Of a DNA stretch of 64,000 nucleotides, positions 55,897 through 64,000 are shown piece after piece; the stretch's first letter is position 1; the number at the start of each line of letters is the position of its first letter. The notes beneath the pieces were generated by a model that saw only the letters and a program-made list of their open reading frames with translations, was not told the DNA's origin and searched no databases. The position numbers and the translations under genes are program-made. This DNA comes from Plasmodium malariae (lineage: Eukaryota > Apicomplexa > Aconoidasida > Haemosporida > Plasmodiidae), in the NCBI RefSeq assembly GCF_900090045.1, contig NC_041781.1, forward strand, positions 1,088,001-1,152,000. Reading direction: 5' to 3'.

Positions 55897-56719
55897 GTAG
55901 ATAGACGTACATATAGATGGATTCACATAGTACATTACAATGGTGCGCAAAAGGCTATTTGTTTATTTTTGTTCCCAGTATTTTCAACAGGGAAAAATGA
56001 AATGAATAAACAAATATATGGATGGATGGACGGAAGCATGGATGGATGGACGGAAGCATGGATGGATGGACGGAAGCATGGATGGATGGACGGAAGCATG
56101 GATGGATGGACGGAAGCATGGATGGATGGACGGAAGCATGGATGGATGGAAAGCATGGATGGATGGACGGAAGCATGGATGGATGGATGGATGAATGGAT
56201 GGACGGAAGCATGAATGGATGGATGGAAGCATGAATGGATGGAAGCATGAATGGATGGATGGAAGCATGAATGGATGGATGGACGGAAGCACGAATGAAT
56301 GGATGAACAAATGAATAATAATAACTGCACTGTGAAAAAATAATTTTCATGCCTTCATATTTTAATATATTTATATTTTTTTATATTTTTTTTTCCTTTT
56401 GCAACCTTCATATAGAGTATTTTTAGGGCCCTCAAAGCACACGTTCCATTCAAAGAAATTTGTGTCGTCTACTAGTCCGACGGAAAAACCGGCGTTATGA
56501 TCTCGTGTTAATTCTGTTTTTGCATAATAAGATTGTAGTATATATGTATTGCGTACGCACATATGCGTAGAGTTGTAGATGTAAATGTACATATATATAC
56601 ACATGTACACAAGTTGCACTGGGTGCATTTGAACATGTGTAGAATATGGGAAAAGATTAGCATACATATAAAAAAAAATATATATATAAAAATACAAACA
56701 CATAAAAAATACACCTATG

Positions 56720-56768
<49 letters not shown>

Positions 56769-56880
56769 CTTATATCAAATTAATGTTCAAAAGAAAAATA
56801 GATTACACGTAAAAAAAAAAAAAAAAAAAAAAAATACCTAGAAATTGCTTTTTTAGGAGTTCCCTAGCTATATTTGTCAT
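54591..56880 (-). CDS. Ubiquitin-conjugating enzyme E2, UBE2G2/Ubc7 type, six exons
   Basis: Exons 56880-56838, 56513-56406, 55756-55664, 55477-55433, 55242-55106 and 54656-54591 join in phase with good donors and acceptors to 163 residues. The E2 fold is complete: [19 protein letters not shown], the [15 protein letters not shown] loop, [21 protein letters not shown] with the HPN motif and catalytic Cys89, then the [20 protein letters not shown] helix and [13 protein letters not shown]. The acidic insertion after the catalytic cysteine ([18 protein letters not shown]) is the hallmark of the UBE2G/Ubc7 group, in which human UBE2G2 also uses Cys89. Ubc7 works with ER-membrane RING ligases in ER-associated degradation; whether this enzyme does so is inference. 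No transmembrane tail. The C-terminal helix ends VRALARMC. Confidence 0.95.
56015..56300 (+). repeat. Intronic minisatellite, 20-bp unit GGATGGATGGACGGAAGCAT
   Basis: About fourteen copies in intron 2 (55757-56405) of the E2 gene. Variants include a deletion (GGATGGAAAGCAT) and, to the right, GGATGAATGGAAGCAT units. GC content is much higher than in the rest of the window. Every frame on both strands is open because the array is nearly stop-free. Confidence 0.95.
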
Positions 56881-56924
56881 TTTTTTTTTTTTTTTTTTTT
56901 TTTAAATAAAAAAATATCTTTTTA

Positions 56925-56958
<34 letters not shown>

Positions 56959-57546
56959 AAAAAAAAAAATACAGTGTGTATCTTTTTTTTACACAAATAC
57001 AATATTCTTTTTTATGGGAAAAAATCTATAAATATATTGCTCTTCTTTTTTTCCAAAAAATGGATTGGTGAATTGCCAAAATGCCCCTACCGAATTTATG
57101 CTTAAAAGAACTATAGATACAAACATATATAAAACATATATTTTAAGAAGAATACATATAATATGTATATACACAAAATACATGAAGCCTGTGTTTATGA
57201 ATTGCTGCTATTTGTAATTTAAATATGGAACTCCTCAAAAAAAATTTTTAATTTCTTAAGTATTTTAAATAAACTGAGAATGAAAAACTAAAAAGGTGTC
57301 CCACTTGGTTTATATCTCACTCTATCTATATGCTTACAAATTTTAAATAATTTATAATTTTTCCACTTTGTTTATGTACGTATGTATATATATACTACCT
57401 ATGTTTATACGTACGTATATCCTTACATTTATCTATGCTTGTTTTTTTTCTCATGTTATATTATTATATATACCACTTTGTATTTTTTTTTTTTTTTTTT
57501 AAGGCAAGGTATTTTTTTTTCTTTTTAAAAAAAATTAATCAAATAG

Positions 57547-57579
<33 letters not shown>

Positions 57580-57839
57580 AAAAGAAAAAGATGTAAAAAT
57601 ACATAATTAAAAAAAAAAATAAATGAATACCATAAAATAAAATATAATAAAATATAATAAAATATAATAAAATTACAGTTTCCTACCTTTCACGTAATTG
57701 TAAGCATTGGGGGAAATAAAAAAAAAGGAAAAAAAAAAGAGAATGTTATAGTTTTTCTGTTCCTTCACACTATATAACACTCTTTCACTGATATATTTTT
57801 ACGTGTAAAATTAAATTAATTTTATATATGTTGTACATT

Positions 57840-57965
57840 CTAATAATAATAATGATAATAATGATAATAATGATAATAATAATGATAATAATGATAATAA
57901 TAATGATAATAATAATGATAATAATGATAATAATGATAATAATGATAATAATGATAATAAAAATA
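57840..57965 (+). repeat. (AATAATGAT)n microsatellite
   Basis: About fourteen copies of 9-bp or 12-bp AATAATGAT / AATAATAATGAT units. Confidence 0.9.
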
Positions 57966-58334
57966 TTAATAACAACAAATTAAAGGGAAACAAATTTGAA
58001 AAAAAATTATCTTTGGGCGTTAATTATAAAGCTGTTTATGGTTATACAAAATATGTGTACGTATAGCGTAGTGTAGCGATAGGTGCTATTTTGATCGTTC
58101 ATTTAAATTTATTTTTTTTTTTTTTTTTTCGTTCTTTTATTTATTGTGCGTTAGTATGAGTACAATTTTCGCTGTTTCATACAGTTATTTCTTTTCTTTA
58201 CCTTATCTCTTTTAATACTCCGATAAATTTTTATGAATTTAACTTAATTGCTATGATATATTTCTTTGAGTCAAGTTGGCTTGGTTTTTGCTTGTTATAA
58301 AAGGCCAAGGCCGCTTAAGATATGCGTATATACT

Positions 58335-58440
58335 TATGTACATATATCTACACCAAAGTATACATATCTACAGCTAAGTATATATATCTACAGCTATGTA
58401 TACACATCTACAGCTAAGTATACATATGTACACCTAAGCA
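58335..58440 (+). repeat. 21-bp repeat TACATATCTACAGCTAAGTA
   Basis: Five diverged copies (CACCAAAGTA, CAGCTAAGTA, CAGCTATGTA, CACCTAAGCA), downstream of the GC-richer patch. Confidence 0.8.
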
Positions 58441-59484
58441 CACGTACGTACATACTCAATTGTTCGTGTGTGAATATATTTACTCATTTCTGTTACCTTT
58501 TTGTGTTCGGGTAAAGGAAGTTTTATTCTATGAATGTATAATTACGATTTTTTATAAAAGCTTAGGCATTGCAAAAAAAAAAAAAAAAAAAAATGCTGGC
58601 ATAATGATTGTCATGATGAACTGTTGATTTAGTTTTTTTTTTTTTTTTTTGGAGTACCCCCAAGGAGATAAAAAACAAATTAAAAATTAGCAAATTCTGT
58701 AATCAGCCATATAACACACTGAGTTATACTCTTCTTCTGAATAAGCATAAGCATCAAAAGTAAAACATATAAATAGACGTGAAACTACGGAAACCACATA
58801 ACTCGAACATACCGACATAAAAGGATATAAAAAAAAAAAAAAAAAAAAAAATAAAAAGGAACAAATAAAAATATGTACAGGCTGTTTTAGTAGCGTATAA
58901 AAATTTTTATAAATGTATCATCCACAGTAATGATTAAAAAATGGTTTCGCGTATTCCTGCAAAAGTGGAAAAAAAGGCAATATTATATTCATTTATTGCA
59001 AACATTATATATATGTGTATATATATATATATAATACATATACATATACAATTACATTTACGCACATAGAAGTGCATGCCTTCAGAGTTATTCTCCTACA
59101 AAGTTTAACCAAAAAAAAAAGAAAAAAGATAAATTCGTATACTTCCTAGGGTATACATATAATACCATTTTATACAAAATAATTTACAAGGGAAATTTTT
59201 CTAACAGCATATTCATTAGGATGTTTCTGAAATGAATCGCAGTTCTTTTTTTTTTTTTTTTTTTTCTTTTAAAAGACTCATTGCTCGAACGGAAGCATCG
59301 TTCACAACAAGTAAAGAATTCATAAAAGCTTTACTCTAGTATATTGAATAGGCAATATTTTTTTTTTTTTTTTACATCGTTTTCCACTTCAAAGCACTTG
59401 TTAGCCTCAACTTAGTAATACACATAAGTAATTTTTATAACACCAAAAAAATGATGAAAAAAAAAAAAATTAAATAAAATAAAA

Positions 59485-59595
59485 GGATGGATAGATATAT
59501 AGATATCTAGATAGATATATAGATAGATAGATAGATATATAGATATCTAGATAGATATATAGATATATAGATAGATAGATATCTAGATAGATACA
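59485..59595 (+). repeat. GATAGATATATAGATATCTA repeat
   Basis: A compound array of GATA tetranucleotides with embedded GATATC sites, about 110 bp. Confidence 0.88.
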
Positions 59596-60049
59596 CTTTT
59601 ACCGTCATAAATACCAAAAATTACAGACAGATGGGAAATAAAAATATGCATCTAAGTTGTTCTACATTATTATAACTCCCTTGAACTACAAAAAAAATGA
59701 GAAAATTTGACAAGTAAAAATAAGAAAATTAATAGTAAGCTATTAATCTGTACAGATACAATTTGAGCATTTGGGTGTTTGTCCCTCATGAGTTTATATG
59801 TGTTTTTATGTAAAATAGGAACTCATGTTTATGCTAGTGTCTTATTGTTTTATTTTTTTGATATATGCATTGTTTTTTTGTTTTTTTTCGCTTACTAAAA
59901 TTATGCAAAAAATGTAAGCTACGAATTGTATAAAATCATATTTCCCTAATGATAATTTTATGTTCCTCATTTTTATAAATGGTAAATAAGAAGTTATACA
60001 GAATAAACAAAATAAAAAAAAAAAAAAAAAAAAGCAAAGGAATGGAATG

Positions 60050-60145
60050 CAAAGCAAAATAAAGCAAAATAAAGCAAAATATAGCAAAATAAAGCAAAAT
60101 ATAGCAAAATATAGCAAAATAAAGCAAAATAAAGCAAAATACCAT
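60050..60145 (+). repeat. 10-bp repeat AAAGCAAAAT / ATAGCAAAAT
   Basis: Nine copies with an A/T variant at position 2. Confidence 0.9.
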
Positions 60146-60638
60146 ATAACAAGTAAATTATATGTCAAAATAAACTGTAATAAAATAACATAAAACAGAA
60201 TAAAACAAAATATAATATAAAATAACGAAGTAGTTGAATGTTCACGTTTGAACTATTAAATATTTTATTCATTCTCTTACACACTTTTATAAACATATTT
60301 TTTTTTAACTTGTGCCATATTCATTTTTACTTCTTTTATAACCAGTTTATATATGTTTTTGTACTATAAGCTCATATTCATTATTTTTATTTTCATTTTT
60401 AATTTATTTATTTATTTATTTATTTATTTTTTTATTATTATATATATTTTTTTTTTTTTTTTTACTTATTTTTTGTATCAATGGCATATTCTTTTTTTAA
60501 TACGTTTTATTTAATCCACGCTTTCATCTTTGTTCTTTTCTTCTTACTACTCGTGCAGAACACAACTGCTTAAATTTGAAAGTAAAAAAATAGCCAGTAG
60601 AGAATATGTTTTAAAAAAAAAAAAAAAATTAGAACAGA

Positions 60639-62142
60639 ATGAATCGCGACAAACTGAAATACAATAAAATGAATTACAACAAATTTGAATGCGCCAATAC
60701 GAATTATGGGAAAATAAATTACAACAAAATGAACTTATTTTGTGAAAACTTTGACATGAATTACGTTTTAGACGAATTAAAAAAAAATTTTGATAAGAGA
60801 AAACACCTTATGTGTGATATCAACGATTACATATTATCATCAGAAAAAAAAAAAAAAGACTTGAATAAATATGAAGAAAATTTAATTGAGAAGCAGACCA
60901 AAATTTTAACACATACAAAAACGAATTACAAAAAACTGAATAACATAAATTATGTAAAATACTATTTACCTTACTGTATTCAGCCCAAAACAAACAACAC
61001 CAATATGTGTCTACGCAAAAACAGCTATCTAAAAAATAGCAAGAAACAAAGTACTACACTACAGTTACTTATCCTTTTTGATATTATACAAAATGTTATG
61101 GAAAATGTGCATGAGAAATTGCCATAATTCGTTTAGGCATATATGTATGTATGTATGCATGCATGTATGGTTGTGCAAAATTAAAATACAGAAATATACC
61201 CCCCCCTTTCTAAACATTTTTAGACATTTTGCGAGAACTCAACATTAAAAAGAAATTGACCGAGTACAAAATTGATCGTTTTATAAAAAAATACACAGGT
61301 TTGTTTTCTTATCCTTCATTTGTAATTCATTTAGTTTGTATTTTTCACTCATTATTTTATGATGACCATATCCTGTGCTTCTTCCCCATTTTTCACATTT
61401 TGCTTGTCCTTGTTTTTTTCTTTTTCTCTAGGAAAATTTAAAACGAAAAGTATTCTTCATAAGCAAATTTCAGAGATATATAAGGAAAAATGTAAAATTG
61501 AAATATGTATAAAAAATAAGAAAAATAGCATGCTAAATTTTAATGTAGCAATAGGACATATTGCTTTTTTTGATTATAAGGAGAACATTCTTCTTGAAAA
61601 TGTTACGTTCGTTGTAAGGCGGAAAAAATATATATATATATATATATATAAAGCTTTACTGCATTTTGTATTTTTTATATATTTAATTTAAATCATTTTT
61701 CATATTAAAAATATTGGACGTCCGCTTTTTTCATTAATTTCCACCATCTTTTTTTTTTTTTCTCACCGTTATATAATTGTACTACCTTATTTTACTTCTA
61801 TTTTCATTTGTTTACCACATGTTTGTTATTTTTCATTTTTCTTAGAATAACTCAAATGAGAAAAAGCTTCCTTGGATTTTTATTCAGTTAAAGCAACAAA
61901 AGGGGGGAAAACAACAAATAGGGGGAATGCATTTCCAACTGAAATGCATGCATATATGTGTACACGTGTGTTTTATTATTTTATTGTGCATAATTTAATT
62001 ATTTTGTTATATTTTATTTAAGTTTTATTTTATTTTATTATTTTGTAGTATTTTAAGTTTTATTTTATTTTATTACGTTTTATGTTTTCTTTTTTTTATT
62101 AACAGGTCAAGCAGTATTATGTTTTTCAAAAAAATAGCCTAA
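60639..62142 (+). CDS. Protein with probable Sm/LSm fold, five exons
   Basis: Exons 60639-61050, 61224-61298, 61432-61613, 61846-61886 and 62106-62142 join in phase to 248 residues. The N-terminal ~165 residues are basic and Asn/Lys/Tyr-rich, beginning with NYNK/KYNK-like repeats. The C-terminal ~75 residues read like an LSm domain: CKIEICIKNK (strand 1), GHIAFFDYKENILLENVTFV (the Sm1 pattern G-x-I-x-x-F-D-x-x-x-N-x-x-L-E-x-V), a short loop, then IFIQSSSIMFFKKI (Sm2, normally I-R-G-x-x-I-x-x-I). The usual Arg-Gly of Sm2 is Gln-Ser, so RNA binding may be altered. A long N-terminal extension with a terminal Sm domain recalls LSm11, but I do not claim orthology. The first donor (GTACTA) and last donor (GTTAAA) are moderate. 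An alternative final exon frame would end at 62188. Confidence 0.7.
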
Positions 62143-64000
62143 CTGGACAGGGAATTAAAAATTTCTCTCCTTTTTTCATTCAGCGCTGAATATGAAAACT
62201 GAATGGAGCTATCATCAAGTATTGATAAACTAATTTGAAAAATCTTTTTAAGGATTTTCTTTTCTTCGTATTCTTCTTCATTTGTTATGTAATTTTTAGA
62301 AATTAATTCATAAATTTCAACAACTTTAATTAATATAGGAAAGGCAATTCTCGATAAGTTCAATAAATTTTTATTATTTTTTAAAAGCAACAAAAGAAAA
62401 TTTGCATCCCGCAATAATAGTTTATTTATCCTAAAAATTAAACAAAATAGTTAAAATTTATTCATGTGAATATTCGTCAAGCCCGATATATTATTGTATG
62501 CGCATCTTCGCTATTCACAAGTATGTATAAATAAAAATATATAAATATATATATATATATATATTTATATGTATGTAACATACTTGCATATATGTATGAA
62601 TGCATACTGCCGCAAAGTTATTTTAAATTTAACCTGCTATCAAGGTATAACACTGAGTCCAAATATGAACACAAGAACTTTATTGCATACCCGCTCTTCT
62701 TCATAATCTCAACAATCATTTTTTGGGAGTTTATCACATGCTCGTTTTTTTCTAAAAAAGTTAAAAAGTTTGTTATGACGTGTGGCAATTTTTTTTTTTT
62801 TTTTCCGCTTTCACAAATGTTCATGCGTGGAAATCGTATTATGTATGTATGTGTGCAAGAATGCCTGTACGCGTACATATATGAGTTCTTACTTATGCTG
62901 AAGAATTCGTAAAGAATTGCAAAAAGCTGATGATTCAGTAAATATAAATAAAACTTGTTCCGTTCAAATAAATTAGCATTATTTAAAATATAGAAATGAG
63001 TTATAAAGCCCTTGATCTCCAGTTTTTCATCGCTCTCGTTTTTGCTTAATATCTGCCTTTTCCTATGGGGAGAAAGAACAATAAAATAAAATATAAATAA
63101 AATATAAATAGAATATAAATAAAATATAAATAAAATAAAATAAAAATAACAAATAAATAAATTAAAATTACGCATAAATGTCCTGTATGCATAGATACGT
63201 ACACGTAAAAAAAAAAAAAAAAATCATAACAGCAGTTTCGTACTGCACAATTATAAAATATTCTTTCCCTTTTTTATGCCTCTTCTTATTACATTATATC
63301 CATTGTTTTGATTAAGAGTCTGCAATAGTTGCATACAAAGACAAGGAAGGATGAATAACTGTTGTCTGTAAAGTGAAAATAAAATGATTGAAAAATGATT
63401 GAAAAATGATTGAAAAATGATTGAAAAATGATTGGAAAATGATTGGAAAATGATTGGAAAATGATTGAAAAATGATTGGAAAATGATTGGAAAATGATTG
63501 GAAAATGATTGAAAAACATTTTGTGCATTTGCGGTGGCTGATACGATGCCATACTCAGCGCTATGCGTAAAGGGCTGAGAAAAAAATAATAATAAAACTG
63601 TGTAAATTTTTTTTTTTTTTGTTAAGTACCTATTGAGCATATCCTTAATTTACGGAAGACAAAGGATAAAAGTTGTGACAGCTTATAAATGAGATGAAAT
63701 AAAAGAAAAATTATTTGCGTTTTACTATATATGTAAGCATTGTCTAAAAGCCCGTCAACATATTTAATCAAATGAATGTATATATTAGTAAAATGAGAAA
63801 TGTTATTTAATTTCTGTTTTCGTAATATTATAAGTGATAAAAATTTCTTGTTGTTACAAACAAAATATATTAATGTCATTATATATATGTTTGCTAGGTA
63901 TATGAAGTTTTTAATTTCTTTTTCCTCTTTATATGTTTTAATAATAACGTTATCGATATATATTAATATGTGTGCTACATCTTCATATAAATAATCTAGT
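62139..64000 (-). CDS. Helical hypothetical protein, C-terminal part (5' end beyond window)
   Basis: Exons read leftward: from the right edge to 63630, 63365-63293, 63062-62634 and 62430-62139, joined in consistent phases, with stop TAG at 62141-62139. The visible ~390 residues are leucine/isoleucine-rich helices with charged loops (IIFLLFHLIYKLSQLLSFV; GFITHFYILNNANLFERNKF; ILIKVVEIYELISKNY), as in an alpha-solenoid. No domain recognised, no signal visible because the N-terminus is missing. Exon 63062-62634 may itself contain an intron (donor GTAAGA at 62890), but it reads through without a stop. The stop codon overlaps that of the convergent LSm-like gene. Confidence 0.75.
63378..63518 (-). 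repeat. Intronic minisatellite, 11-bp unit GAAAAATGATT / GGAAAATGATT
   Basis: About thirteen copies of an 11-bp unit, alternating A/G at the second position, within the intron 63366-63629 of the rightmost gene, close to its 3' splice site. Confidence 0.92.

Larger units (their letters stand above)
56881..60638. other. Long divergent intergenic region
   Basis: 3.8 kb with no supported gene; promoters of the E2 and the LSm-like genes should lie at its two ends. Poly(T)/poly(A) tracts at 56881-56903, 56931-56956, 57485-57500, 57550-57577, 58112-58129, 58574-58593, 58631-58650, 58829-58851, 59246-59265 and 60015-60033. A GC-richer patch with AAGGCCAAGGCCGC lies at 58302-58315. Repeats are listed separately. 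Confidence 0.7.

Noticed and set aside
55935..56350. Open frames in several registers on both strands of the GGATGGAC array
   Set aside because: The array lies in intron 2 of a well-supported E2 gene and is stop-free by composition.
58605..58690. ATGATGA resembling a C box of a box C/D snoRNA
   Set aside because: No CTGA D box or terminal stem at a suitable distance, and a poly(T) tract interrupts the candidate.

Overview
The window is nuclear DNA of a malaria parasite (genus Plasmodium). The evidence is a strongly AT-rich composition, poly(dA)/poly(dT) tracts of 15-40 bases and long (AT)n runs between genes, coding sequences with Asn/Lys/Asp/Glu-rich low-complexity inserts, and short introns with GTAAG/GTAT donors and T-rich acceptors. 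Gene content and order (RCC1-repeat protein, ELO, J-protein, Arf-like GTPase, CRAL-TRIO, IMPDH, RNA-binding protein, E2) match what I remember of the IMPDH neighbourhood on P. falciparum chromosome 9. The large number of minisatellites and a GC content that looks higher than in P. falciparum suggest a P. malariae- or P. ovale-type species. That species guess is inference.

Layout from left to right. 1-6795 (-): giant RCC1-repeat protein, running off the left edge. 9224-~10160 (+): a possible unrecognised small spliced gene. 11546-13432 (+): fatty-acid elongase with a long C-terminal extension. 14992/15396-17536 (-): eight or nine exons of an HscB-type J-protein with a zinc finger. 18746-21649 (-): protein with a signal-like N-terminus and a NudC-type CS domain. 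23243-24251 (+): small four-exon secreted-type protein. 25894-31722 (+): ~1,940-residue helical protein with three tandem-repeat blocks. 34388-35993 (+): five-exon, probably myristoylated, degenerate Arf-like GTPase. 37329-41270 (+): 1,313-residue helical-repeat protein with a signal-like N-terminus. 44370-46142 (+): CRAL-TRIO (Sec14-like) protein. 48780-50312 (-): IMP dehydrogenase. 52289-54323 (+): three-RRM protein with a Prp24/SART3-type C-terminal tail. 54591-56880 (-): six-exon UBE2G2/Ubc7-type E2. 60639-62142 (+): five-exon protein with a probable Sm/LSm fold. 62139-64000 (-): helical protein running off the right edge, its stop codon overlapping that of its convergent neighbour.

There is no operon logic. 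The genes are housekeeping or organelle-related: de novo guanine nucleotide synthesis (IMPDH), fatty-acid elongation in the ER, mitochondrial Fe-S cluster assembly (HscB), phosphoinositide or lipid transfer (CRAL-TRIO), membrane traffic (Arf-like), ER-associated ubiquitination (E2) and RNA processing (Prp24-like and LSm-like). The spaces between genes hold minisatellites with units of 9-33 bp, several of them inside introns. Repeats inside coding sequence have units that are multiples of three and keep the frame. The points most worth checking are the possible hidden gene at 9.2-10.2 kb, the LSm-like gene with overlapping stop codons, the Prp24-like assignment, and the Arf-like protein without its catalytic switch II. 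All exon boundaries were read by eye.
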